DNA from: Candidatus Cloacimonadota bacterium
GTDB lineage: Bacteria > Cloacimonadota > Cloacimonadia > Cloacimonadales > WRIO01
Length of the DNA: 40,356 nt
NCBI GenBank assembly: GCA_009777575.1
Contig: WRLO01000027.1
Span: forward strand, 1-40,356
Direction: 5' to 3'
This document shows, piece after piece, positions 1-6,109 of this stretch; the stretch's first letter is position 1, and every line of letters begins with the position of its first letter. The notes under the pieces were generated by a model that had not been told where the DNA came from, searched no databases, and worked only from the letters and a program-made list of their open reading frames with translations. Position numbers and translations under genes: made by a program.

Positions 1-97
1 TTCAAAAAAAGGCTTTGTGTTTTCCCTTTTCCCGGGTTTTGCCCCCCTTTGCCCTTTTTTTTTTAAAAAAAAAAATTTTTTCCCCCCCCCCCCCCCC
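1..97. other. Homopolymer staircase, probable contig-end artefact
   Basis: The first ~97 bases are made almost entirely of homopolymer runs, ending in an ordered series of T10 (55-64), A11 (65-75), T6 (76-81) and C16 (82-97). A 16-C run directly joined to stepped A and T runs is unlike any other sequence in this AT-rich window. I read it as low-quality sequence or an assembly edge rather than biology. Confidence 0.75.
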
Positions 98-149
98 GAC
101 TATCTGCCAATAAAATAAACAGTTACAACACAATATCTTGCAAGTTTCG

Positions 150-490
150 TAGTTCTGAAGATGAGATTTCCAATCTCCGTAGCAGAAATCTCATCTTTCA
201 TCATTCAACAAGAAAATCAATCTTCTGTAGAGAAAATTTCCGATTATCGAATTCCGCTAGGAATTCAAACTCTGTAGAAAAAAGAAAATCCCAATCCTTC
301 TCTCCCCCCTCAAAAGAAACACCCTCTCGAAATCATTTTCTGATAAAAAATGATTTTGAGAGGAAATAAAGAGAATAGGGTAAATTGTTTTCAAAAAAAA
401 CTGAATCTCTTTGAGATAGTCCGTAGTGTCAGCTTTCCAGCTGGAAAATCTAATAGAAAACTATCTCGAACTAGAAAGTTCGAGTTACTA
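150..490. repeat. Hairpin-dense non-coding region
   Basis: No gene is supported between 98 and 618. The stretch holds several unrelated inverted repeats. Arms 158-169 and 186-197 match over 12 bp. GAATTCC at 249-255 pairs with GGAATTC at 260-266. Arms 323-339 and 347-363 match 16 of 17 bp around a 7-nt loop. TTTCCAGCTGGAAA lies at 434-447. CTCGAAC at 465-471 pairs with GTTCGAG at 478-484. The phrase CTCTGTAGAAAAA at 270-282 recurs at 4369-4381. An 81-codon frame at 350-595 runs straight through these hairpins and is not credible. Confidence 0.7.
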
Positions 491-491
491 C

Positions 492-591
492 AGCATTTCT
501 ACTTGACATTAAATGTAGCGGCAATCTCCGATTGCCAAATGGCGATTGGAAATCGCCGCTACGGTACTGGTCAATGTCAAGTGGAAATGCT
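492..591. repeat. REP-like inverted pair inside a 100-bp palindrome
   Basis: Two 22-nt units face each other. The plus-strand unit at 515-536 starts GTAGCG and continues as stem GCAATC, loop TCC, stem GATTGC. The minus-strand unit at 541-562 starts GTAGCG and continues GCGATT-TCC-AATCGC. They are separated by AAAT. An outer inverted repeat wraps the pair: 492-510 against 573-591, with 18 of 19 bases complementary. The GTAG foot plus short hairpin is the known layout of REP elements, and the inverted pairing is BIME-like. The element lies about 27 bp upstream of the first gene. Confidence 0.7.
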
Positions 592-618
592 ATAAATAAA
601 AACAAACAAGGAGGGTCT

Positions 619-1191
619 ATGAAAAGACTCGTATTAATTTTAGTGCTTGGGTTAGCGTTAAATATGCTATTTGCCCTTGAGAGGAAAGAGAGTGCGAATT
701 CTAAATCTAACTCAATCTTTTTCGGTATTTCGAATTCGTCATTATCAGAATCAGTTGCAGGTGAAAATAAATTTCAGCCTGCAAATGGTTTTCATATAGG
801 TGTAACTGATCTTTGGCAATTGAAAATCAAAGGTAAAAACCTGTTTGAGCTTGAAGAGGTATATAAATACGCTCAAAGAAACTACAAAATAAATTATGAT
901 GATGTAGTTGAACGCAGTTATTTAGACATTTCTTTAAATCTCCGATATGATTTTTTAGACTGGGAATTTCTGTATCCATATATCGGAGTGGGAGCATCCT
1001 GGCTTTTATCTGGTCCGCACCAAAGTAAGACATGGATTAGTGATATTCCGCTCACTATTGGGATAGAATTTTTTCCAAATTTCAGATATGAATACTCACA
1101 CGGAACATTTTCCCAAACAATCCTTGATGGGCATAAAGCTAAAACTAATACCCACAGTTTTACATTTATTGTGAAGATACCATGGCTTTAA
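619..1191 (+). CDS. Exported protein, possible outer-membrane beta-barrel
   Basis: The product is 190 aa from the ATG at 619, chosen because AAGGAGG sits 4 nt upstream (608-614). The longer frame from 532 would start inside the hairpin at 515-562. Residues 1-19 (MKRLVLILVLGLALNMLFA) form a clear signal peptide. The mature part alternates polar and aromatic or hydrophobic residues in short strands (YLDISLNLRYDFL, FLYPYIGVGASWLL, HSFTFIVKIPWL) and ends in a hydrophobic strand, as outer-membrane barrels do. I do not recognise a named family. It lies 27 bp upstream of a lipoprotein gene on the same strand, so an envelope operon of three genes is likely. The function is unknown. Confidence 0.7.
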   Translation: MKRLVLILVLGLALNMLFALERKESANSKSNSIFFGISNSSLSESVAGENKFQPANGFHIGVTDLWQLKIKGKNLFELEEVYKYAQRNYKINYDDVVERSYLDISLNLRYDFLDWEFLYPYIGVGASWLLSGPHQSKTWISDIPLTIGIEFFPNFRYEYSHGTFSQTILDGHKAKTNTHSFTFIVKIPWL

Positions 1192-1218
1192 AATAATGAG
1201 AAAAAAAGGAGATAAAAA

Positions 1219-1722
1219 ATGAAACGATTTTTTATATTTATGTTTTTGATACCCTGTTTGACATTTACAGGGTGCGCTACGATGATACTGGGGGCACAAC
1301 AAAAAATATTCATCGAAAGTAATGTTCCAGATACCAAGGTGACAATTTATCAGGAACCAAAATCAAGCTTTAATCCCTTTGTGTGGTCGGTAAAAAAGTT
1401 AATAGAACCCAATGTTGTTTTTGTGTCCAATGCACCAGTAGAAGCCAATCTTCCAAGAGGAAGATTTTCTATGATAATCGCAGAAAAAGAAGGATATGAA
1501 ACTGATATACAGTTTATTGGCGTGAAGCTGGGTGCTGGTTATGGGTTGTATTTTTTAAATATTTTAAATCTCGGTATAGGTATATTTGTAGATTTAAACA
1601 ACGCTATGTTTTGGTCATATCCAAAGAACATCGAAATCTATCTTCAGAGAGAAAACATCTCTTTAAACGAAAATATCACTAATGATTTTAATGAAAATTT
1701 AGAGGAGTTTAAAAATGAATAA
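1219..1722 (+). CDS. PEGA-like lipoprotein (167 aa)
   Basis: An N-terminal signal sequence ends in a lipobox-like FTGC with Cys19, so the protein should be lipidated and anchored in the envelope. AGGAG upstream of the ATG at 1219 supports the start. Residues ~29-95 resemble a PEGA-type beta-sandwich: 'ESNVPDTKVTIYQE' followed later by 'RGRFSMIIAEKEGYE'. The next gene repeats this pattern ('TSNPTEAQVKI' ... 'VVEKEGYERQV'), so the two are probably related. A hydrophobic stretch follows at ~98-123 ('GVKLGAGYGLYFLNILNLGIGIF'-like, broken by polar residues). The C-terminus is acidic and Asn-rich. The stop overlaps the next start by 8 bp, which suggests translational coupling. PEGA domains are usually surface-associated. 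The specific role is unknown. Confidence 0.75.
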   Translation: MKRFFIFMFLIPCLTFTGCATMILGAQQKIFIESNVPDTKVTIYQEPKSSFNPFVWSVKKLIEPNVVFVSNAPVEANLPRGRFSMIIAEKEGYETDIQFIGVKLGAGYGLYFLNILNLGIGIFVDLNNAMFWSYPKNIEIYLQRENISLNENITNDFNENLEEFKNE

Positions 1723-2632
1723 AGTAAATTTACTAGTTACTATAATTATCTCTATGATAATCGGGTTTACAGGGTGTACTACTACCAGACATTTTAATAT
1801 CACCAGCAACCCTACTGAAGCACAAGTAAAAATACTTACCTATCAATACAATCAATATTCTTTTAGTCCATCTGATATTATTCATGAGGACACGACACCT
1901 ACACAAAAATCTATTGAAATCTCTACTTTGGCTCCACCTATTTTTGCAATCGTAGTAGAAAAGGAAGGATATGAAAGGCAAGTCAAAATGCTCAATGGAC
2001 ACAAATCGCACAACCTTCACTTTGATTTTATTTCTGAAAATAGGGATGATGATACAATAGTATTAAACAACAAAACTATCATACATGCCAATATTACCGA
2101 GATATCCTCTCGTGAAATCAGGTACAGACCAGCGAATCAGCCCGAGGGACTAGTTCGAGTATTGTCAACATCACAGATATCAGAGATTATTTATAGTGAT
2201 GGGACTAGAGAAAATTATGCCAAAAAGACTTCATTTGGGATTTCTGCTGACCCATCAGGATTTGCCTTGTATGGACCTGATGTCAGTATAGAAATCAACA
2301 AAGGAAGGGCAAATACTCAGCTTCAGGTTCGTTTCCCTTCTGTTGGTGCTCAAAACGATGATTATCTCAGTGGTTTGGGAATAGGATTAAGTGTGCTCTA
2401 TGTTCATTATGGTCGTTCTGGGGGATTTTATTTTGGTGGAATAGGTGAGTATTCCTATCACAAAAGCGGGGAGATAACATATCACAATGGAGCTTTTGCT
2501 GCTAGTACTGGTTATAAGTTTGTTCATGATTCTGGAGCAAATTTTAGACTTGGTTTCGATATTGGTGGTCAATTTGGTGATACAGAAAATTTTGTGATAC
2601 GGCCAGTGACAGCAATTGGATGGAAATTTTAG
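1715..2632 (+). CDS. PEGA-like lipoprotein with C-terminal strand-rich region (305 aa)
   Basis: The start at 1715 overlaps the preceding gene by 8 bp, and AGAGGAG (1701-1707) is well placed. The signal peptide ends in FTGC with Cys21, so this is a probable lipoprotein. Residues ~26-100 form a PEGA-like segment. Residues ~110-170 ('VLNNKTIIHANITEISSREI' then 'LSTSQISEIIYSDGTREN') resemble a small beta domain common in Bacteroidetes-group envelope proteins, where a hydrophobic ladder precedes 'I-Y-x-DG'. Residues ~195-305 are glycine-rich alternating strands (GIGLSVLYVHYG, GGFYFGGIGEYSY, RLGFDIGGQFG) ending in 'AIGWKF', which suggests a barrel or barrel-like fold. Lipidation plus a barrel-like tail is unusual, so one of these two readings may be wrong. 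Confidence 0.75.
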   Translation: MNKVNLLVTIIISMIIGFTGCTTTRHFNITSNPTEAQVKILTYQYNQYSFSPSDIIHEDTTPTQKSIEISTLAPPIFAIVVEKEGYERQVKMLNGHKSHNLHFDFISENRDDDTIVLNNKTIIHANITEISSREIRYRPANQPEGLVRVLSTSQISEIIYSDGTRENYAKKTSFGISADPSGFALYGPDVSIEINKGRANTQLQVRFPSVGAQNDDYLSGLGIGLSVLYVHYGRSGGFYFGGIGEYSYHKSGEITYHNGAFAASTGYKFVHDSGANFRLGFDIGGQFGDTENFVIRPVTAIGWKF

Positions 2633-2844
2633 ACTATATAGGCAATTGTATAAGTGGGCAAGGTTTTCTATCTTGTTATCTGACATAAGCTGATTTAACA
2701 TTAGAACTAACAGAACACATCCCGCTTTGGAGATGATACTATGTAGAAAAAGAAAGTAACATTAGTCTCCTTATACCCTCCTCCCTTCACAAACCACTTG
2801 ATGTGTGTGAAGAGAGGGAGTTGTTCATAAGTGTAAATCCATAA

Positions 2845-2946
2845 GTGTCAACTTTTGTTCGTAGCGGCAATCTCCGGATATTACAAACCGTTGTAAAAGC
2901 CAATCAGAGATTGGCACTACGGACAAAAGTTGTGAAAAATTGACAC
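2845..2946. repeat. REP-like inverted pair with conserved outer arms
   Basis: This lies in the 371-bp gap after the lipoprotein operon, which otherwise shows nothing gene-like. Outer arms AACTTTTGTTCGTAG (2850-2864) and its near complement (2917-2931) match 14 of 15 bases. The outermost ends are GTGTCA (2845) and TGACAC (2941-2946). Inside, a plus-strand copy begins GTAGCGGCAATCTCCG (2861-2876) and is then degraded. A minus-strand copy (2899-2920) reads GTAGTG, then CCAATC-TCT-GATTGG, C. The GTAG-hairpin core matches the element at 492-591. The GTGTCAACTTT end matches the element near 28560. Confidence 0.65.
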
Positions 2947-3003
2947 ATATGGTGTAAATCATATCTATTAAGAGTCACACAACTTAGTAGTGTGCAAGGT
3001 AAA

Positions 3004-3138
3004 TCATATTATTTCATTTCCAAAAATCAAATATTCTTCTATTGACATAGAGCCTTGATTTTTATTGAAAATCTCGCAAAGCTTGTCCCTGTATTTATCA
3101 GGGTCGTAGCCTAGTTTTAGCTTAATCTCTTTACTCAT
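3004..3138 (-). CDS. Small antitoxin-like protein, tandem paralog 3 (44 aa)
   Basis: The translation starts MSKEIKLKLGYDPDKYRDKL and ends FGNEII. It is shorter than its two upstream paralogs, which are 68 aa. Its ATG (3138) overlaps the stop of the preceding paralog in an ATGA. No strong Shine-Dalgarno is visible, so coupling to upstream translation is likely. The block 'LxLGYDPDKYRDKLCEIF' is almost identical to paralog 1, including long identical DNA. The C-terminus ('SMSIEEYLIFGNEII') keeps the M[TS]xxEY pattern and then stops early. The function is inferred only: the pattern RD..(x)n..MTxxEYxxY recalls small antitoxins that accompany 'YIDTSVIGG'-type PIN toxins. Confidence 0.65.
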   Translation of the reverse strand: MSKEIKLKLGYDPDKYRDKLCEIFNKNQGSMSIEEYLIFGNEII

Positions 3139-3341
3139 AGTGTCTCTTTAATCTCAGGTTTATATATATCAGCGACATTTCCTGATTTGATTAGTTGAGA
3201 AAGCTCTTTACCTCTTTCGTTGATGTAGGTTATGTATTCTTGACTAGTCATTGTACTTCTAATTTTTTCTCCTCTTTTGCATAATTCATCCCTATATTTG
3301 TCAGGGTCATAGCCGGGTTTTAATCTAATTTCTTTACTCAT
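3135..3341 (-). CDS. Small antitoxin-like protein, tandem paralog 2 (68 aa)
   Basis: It starts MSKEIRLKPGYDPDKYRDEL and carries 'STMTSQEYITYINERGKEL' in the middle. It is the middle member of three tandem paralogs. Its start overlaps the previous stop in ATGA (3338-3341), and its own stop overlaps the next start the same way (3135-3138). It has diverged more from paralog 1 than paralog 3 has ('CKRGEKIRS' against 'CEIFNKNQG'). I do not recognise a named domain. Charge is mixed, it is predicted helical, and it has no signal peptide, so it is probably cytoplasmic. Its position behind a PIN toxin suggests an antitoxin role by analogy. Confidence 0.7.
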   Translation of the reverse strand: MSKEIRLKPGYDPDKYRDELCKRGEKIRSTMTSQEYITYINERGKELSQLIKSGNVADIYKPEIKETL

Positions 3342-3544
3342 TTTGCTTCTTTATTTTCAGGTTTCAAAGCCTCATCCTCATTTTCAAATTTTCTAAACAA
3401 TGGTGATTTTCTAAGTTTTTCACTACGATATATCATATAATCACGCATTGTCATTGTACCTTGATTTTTGTTAAAAATCTCGCAAAGCTTATCCCTGTAT
3501 TTATCAGGGTCGTATCCTGGCTTTAATTTGATTTTTGTTTCCAT
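3338..3544 (-). CDS. Small antitoxin-like protein, tandem paralog 1 (68 aa)
   Basis: It starts METKIKLKPGYDPDKYRDKL and continues 'CEIFNKNQGTMTMRDYMIY'. The ATG at 3544 is only 6 nt after the stop of the PIN toxin gene. AGAGGAG inside the end of that gene serves as a Shine-Dalgarno, with spacing of about 10 nt. It is the first of three paralogs read from one probable mRNA. The shared block covers residues ~4-45, and the C-terminal tail ('FENEDEALKPENKEAK') is unique, acidic and probably disordered. The likely role is an antitoxin or regulator of the adjacent PIN protein. That is inferred from position and from the RD...MTxxxY pattern, not from recognised homology. Confidence 0.7.
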   Translation of the reverse strand: METKIKLKPGYDPDKYRDKLCEIFNKNQGTMTMRDYMIYRSEKLRKSPLFRKFENEDEALKPENKEAK

Positions 3545-3550
3545 ACTACA

Positions 3551-4000
3551 TTATCTCCTCTGGTTTTTTATTTCTAGAGTTGTGTATCCCTCTTTAATAC
3601 TTACTTTATTAAATAGAGGTATTGTAATTTCGTTGGCAATGTGTTTTAAATTCCAACTCACTAACACATCCACTTTCAAAATAGTTGCAATTGCTACATG
3701 CATAGCATCTGACTTGAAATTTTCATCGACAATTCTTTTTTCCATATATTTGTCATAAAGATTAATCATTTCATCTGTCGTAGCTAACTGTTTATAATCT
3801 ATTGTGTTTAAGTTTTCAATAACTTCAATCGGAGTATCATCATCATATAACTCAGATAATGTATGTTCAGAAATAATCGGAATAAAAACTCCCTCACGAA
3901 TCAAATCAAAGAACTTCATCAAATCATTGTGAAATCTTTTTCTGCCAAAACCACTTATTACAGAGGTTTCTATATAAACCTTTATGCCTTGTTTAATCAT
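3551..4000 (-). CDS. PIN-domain toxin (VapC-like ribonuclease)
   Basis: The protein is 149 aa from the ATG at 4000, preferred over the ATG at 4021 because GTAGGA lies 6 nt upstream. The PIN fold is indicated by 'VYIETSVISG' at residues 8-17, Glu50 in 'TLSELYDDD', Asp98 in 'KSDAMHVAIATI' and 'VLVSWNLKHI' at 112-121. This matches the PIN family usually reading YIDTSVIGG...DxxHIALATI...LVSWNFKHI. PIN toxins are Mg-dependent RNases. The first acidic residue, normally Asp, is Glu11 here, which could weaken metal binding. The start lies 8 nt after the stop of an antitoxin-like frame, and the gene is followed by three tandem small paralogs. Apart from Glu11 it looks intact. Confidence 0.8.
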   Translation of the reverse strand: MIKQGIKVYIETSVISGFGRKRFHNDLMKFFDLIREGVFIPIISEHTLSELYDDDTPIEVIENLNTIDYKQLATTDEMINLYDKYMEKRIVDENFKSDAMHVAIATILKVDVLVSWNLKHIANEITIPLFNKVSIKEGYTTLEIKNQRR

Positions 4001-4008
4001 AAAATATC

Positions 4009-4188
4009 CTACAGACTCCATAAATCAAGCTCATCATCAGGTAATGGGTCAAAAAAACTATCTGGTAATGGTGGCACATCAACTACAAAATCAAAATTCC
4101 TTTTTTGACTTTTTTGCATTATCTATTGCTCTTCAGTTATATAAAATAACCTGTCCTCAAAATAGCCTTCATGAATTAAAGTTTTCAT
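4009..4188 (-). pseudogene. Antitoxin-like gene split by an in-frame UAG
   Basis: The reading frame from the ATG at 4188 has AAGAGGT about 6 nt upstream. It reads MKTLIHEGYFEDRLFYITEEQ-like for 21 codons, hits TAG at 4123-4125, and continues in the same frame. An ATG two codons later (4119) gives 36 aa: MQKSQKRNFDFVVDV, then PPLPDSFFDPLPDDELDLW, SL, stop at 4009-4011. Read through the TAG, the product would be 59 residues, a normal antitoxin size. The position directly upstream of the PIN gene is the canonical antitoxin site, and the acidic Pro/Asp-rich tail would suit toxin binding. It could be a nonsense-mutated antitoxin, two separate minigenes, or a sequencing error. Confidence 0.55.
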
Positions 4189-4366
4189 AAATTACCTCTT
4201 TTCATATTTCACAACATATAAATCACATTGTATAAACAATCCAATATCTCAATCTGTTTCAAAAATTTTGCCTTTTACTTTCTTTGATGTAGAGAATTGA
4301 TTTATGAGCCCATTCTGAAATATTAAATAATTAAATTATACCTAATACATGCCTTTAGGTATGTGC

Positions 4367-4490
4367 AGCTCTGTAGAAAAAGGGTTATACATCAAATCAG
4401 CATCCCGTAGGGATGCAACCAAGATATTAGCACATTTTGTAGCATCCCTACGAGATGCTGCATGGTGCTTATATTCGTTTCTACAGAGCT
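4367..4490. repeat. Nested palindrome with GCATCCC hairpins
   Basis: The outer arms AGCTCTGTAGAAA (4367-4379) and TTTCTACAGAGCT (4478-4490) are perfect complements. Inside are the hairpin GCATCCC-GTA-GGGATGC (4400-4416) and an inverted relative at 4441-4459 (AGCATCCCTACGAGATGCT). The two inner hairpins are also near-complements of each other. The 524-bp gap from 4189 to 4712 shows no credible gene. The rest of it is AT-rich, with a small palindrome at 4578-4590. Confidence 0.65.
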
Positions 4491-4713
4491 TTAATCTCTA
4501 CGAGATGACTTTTCGGAGTGACTCATTTATCTGCTGGTGAAAAAATGATGCTGTCTTCAGAAATCTCAAATTTCTTTATCTCTTAGAGATTTATTTTTCT
4601 GATTGGAAACCAGCAAAAAAATAAATCTATTTCTACAAAGCTTGATTTCCTATCGGAATAGTAATGTGGCTATAATCGACATATCAGCTAGAAAATTAAG
4701 CATAGTAAACAAT

Positions 4714-4995
4714 CTATCCTTTCTGGACAGGAAAACTTTCTAAATAGAGGGTATCTGGACAGTAGTCTAAATTGTTTTCCCAGGTAATAGTTCCATTAAA
4801 AATCTTAATATTTTTAAAGAGGACAATATTTTTTAGAGGTTCAAACACTTTATGATACAAAAGTTTATTTCCGTCAAATATTCTTTTTTCGCCATTTGTC
4901 CAGGTGAGTAAGAGCTGGTAATCATCTAATGGTTCGACTGCTGTTATTCTTGGTCCAAGTGGTTTGCCTTGTAATATTTCATTTTGTTCTGTCAT
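4714..4995 (-). CDS. DUF2442 family protein (93 aa)
   Basis: The pattern 'ITAVEPLDDYQLLLTWTNGEKRIFDGNKLL' (residues ~17-46, quoted in outline: ITAVEPL, LLLTWTNGEKRIFD) followed by 'NGTITWENNLDYCPDTLYL' is typical of DUF2442 proteins. These commonly bear 'V-x-W-x-NG-x-D/E' then 'D-L-x-P-D-x-LY'. The ATG at 4995 has AAGGAG 8 nt upstream. The gene starts 14 nt after the stop of the DUF4160 gene, an arrangement seen repeatedly in bacterial genomes and often annotated as a toxin-antitoxin-like pair. The molecular role of the pair is not established. Length is normal for the family and the gene looks intact. Confidence 0.8.
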   Translation of the reverse strand: MTEQNEILQGKPLGPRITAVEPLDDYQLLLTWTNGEKRIFDGNKLLYHKVFEPLKNIVLFKNIKIFNGTITWENNLDYCPDTLYLESFPVQKG

Positions 4996-5009
4996 TTTAA
5001 TCTCTCCTT

Positions 5010-5276
5010 TTATTTCAAAGGGTCTATTTTAAAGGTTTCCTCGCCATTGACTGCGAGTTTCCAGTTTGCATGCAATTCATCTTCGTGAATTAAAGCCCAT
5101 GCTTTCACAAAAGCAGATTGTCTTTTAGGAAAATCACCTTCTAAAAGCTCGCCATCTAAGGTAAATACAGCTTCAAATTCACCATAATAAGCATGAAAAT
5201 GTGGTGCATTATGTTGTCCTTTGTCCATCCAATTCATTTTAATTAAAATTCCGAGAAACATTGCTATAGTTGGCAT
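5010..5276 (-). CDS. DUF4160 family protein (88 aa)
   Basis: The opening 'MPTIAMFLGILIKMNWMD' followed by 'HNAPHFHAYYGEFEAVFTL' is the DUF4160 signature (MPTI...GIxIxMyxxDHxPPHFHAxYG). The later 'WALIHEDELHANWKLAVNGE' matches its helical end, usually 'W...H..EL..NW'. The start is set by AAGGAGGG 5 nt upstream of the ATG at 5276. It forms a two-gene unit with the DUF2442 gene, and the pair is widely co-occurring. The conserved His residues (HNAPHFH) could bind metal or act in catalysis, but no activity is established. Length is normal. It is separated by 30 bp from the upstream nucleotidyltransferase gene. Confidence 0.82.
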   Translation of the reverse strand: MPTIAMFLGILIKMNWMDKGQHNAPHFHAYYGEFEAVFTLDGELLEGDFPKRQSAFVKAWALIHEDELHANWKLAVNGEETFKIDPLK

Positions 5277-5306
5277 TCAATCCCTCCTTATATATTAAAA
5301 ATATTT

Positions 5307-5612
5307 CTACCCTTTTCGTTCATAAATCACCACTCCTGATTTGTTTATTTCATTCGCTATTGGTCCATCTGGCACGACGCTACGGCTGGATATCAAGTCC
5401 ATTTCTTCTATGTTTAGTGCATCCAATATCGGTCGAACCAAAGCTACGAACTTATATCCTCTGATATGAGGCTCTGTCTCTACTACAATATCAATGTCAC
5501 TTTCCTTTGTAGCAGTTCCATTTGCATAAGAACCAAATAAAATAGCCTTTGAAACACCATTTTGCTCAAAGACAGAAGTCAGTTTTTCTGAAATCTCTTT
5601 TATCGTCAGCAT
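5307..5612 (-). CDS. MNT-type minimal nucleotidyltransferase (MntA-like)
   Basis: The protein is 101 aa with 'AILFGSYANGTATKESDIDIVV' (~24-45), i.e. GSYANG followed by SDIDIVV, the nucleotidyltransferase signature with two metal-binding Asp residues. Members of this family pair with HEPN RNases; MntA proteins AMPylate the HepT toxin and neutralise it. No HEPN gene is adjacent: downstream is DUF4160, and upstream is a broken vapC. This copy therefore appears orphaned, or acts on a partner elsewhere. The start at 5612 has GGAGGAG about 9 nt upstream, lying inside the tail of the vapC pseudogene. The catalytic motif looks intact. Confidence 0.82.
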   Translation of the reverse strand: MLTIKEISEKLTSVFEQNGVSKAILFGSYANGTATKESDIDIVVETEPHIRGYKFVALVRPILDALNIEEMDLISSRSVVPDGPIANEINKSGVVIYERKG

Positions 5613-5615
5613 CGT

Positions 5616-5776
5616 TTAATTCTCCTCCAGTTTATTTAAACTTTTTTTGATAGCTATCTCCCAAATCGATACAGAAGAAACATATAGTTCATTGTCTGGA
5701 TTTTCAATTATTTCAAGAATCTTTTTGGGTAACACACCAAAATCATCATAACATGGGTATCAAGCAAATATTTCAT
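5616..5776 (-). pseudogene. Broken vapC-type PIN toxin
   Basis: The ATG at 5776 overlaps the stop of the upstream antitoxin in ATGA, the standard antitoxin-toxin junction. The frame starts MKYLLDTHV, the N-terminal PIN strand with its Asp. It then loses register and would end at 'CYPKRFLK'. In another frame the next DNA reads 'DDFGVLPKKILEIIENPDN', then 'ELYVSSVSIWEIAIKKSLNKLEEN' (split here), stop at 5616. That is the expected continuation of a PIN domain. About ten residues are missing at the shift, and the C-terminal half with its acidic residues is absent. This is a frameshifted and truncated toxin, inferred to be inactive. Confidence 0.75.
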
Positions 5777-6048
5777 TCCATATAATCCTTCATGTCGTCA
5801 AGTGGGGCATCAAAATCATCAGCTATCCAGATTTTACCCTTTAAAATGCCTCTGAAATCTTTCATCGTTTTTTTATTTTTGCTATTGCTTTTTAATGTAG
5901 CCATTAATTGATTATTATCACTATTAAGTATCATTTTTAAATAATCTTCTACAGCATCATGTAAATCAATCCCCAAATCATTTAACTTGACTTGGGCTTT
6001 TGTGAATAAATCTAGGTCATTAACATAGTTCTTGTGTAAGTTTGACAT
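5773..6048 (-). CDS. VapB/RelB-like antitoxin (91 aa)
   Basis: The N-terminal part 'FTKAQVKLNDLGIDLHDAVEDYL' (here in outline: KAQVKLNDLGIDLHDAV) looks like a RelB- or ribbon-helix-helix-type DNA-binding segment. The C-terminus 'GILKGKIWIADDFDAPL' plus 'DDMKDYME' is typical of antitoxins whose 'G-x-[FI]W-x-ADDFD-x-PL' tail occupies a PIN toxin groove. The stop overlaps the vapC pseudogene start by 4 bp. AAGGAG lies about 10 nt before the ATG at 6048, and the region just upstream belongs to a second degraded module. The antitoxin reads intact although its toxin is broken, a common decay state. It probably still binds its own promoter. Confidence 0.8.
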   Translation of the reverse strand: MSNLHKNYVNDLDLFTKAQVKLNDLGIDLHDAVEDYLKMILNSDNNQLMATLKSNSKNKKTMKDFRGILKGKIWIADDFDAPLDDMKDYME

Positions 6049-6109
6049 GTTTCATAAGCTCCTTATATATTTTTCTATGTTTCCTTAAACACAAAAATAT
6101 TAAATAGAC

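Noticed and set aside
350..595. 81-codon plus-strand frame before the first envelope gene
   Set aside because: It runs through several hairpins and the REP-like pair, has no ribosome binding site, and has no protein-like composition.
532..618. N-terminal extension of the 190-aa exported protein
   Set aside because: It would start inside a REP-like hairpin and bury the clear signal peptide; the strong AAGGAGG fits the ATG at 619.
4349..4540. 63-codon plus-strand frame
   Set aside because: It lies on the nested palindrome 4367-4490 and is an artefact of it.
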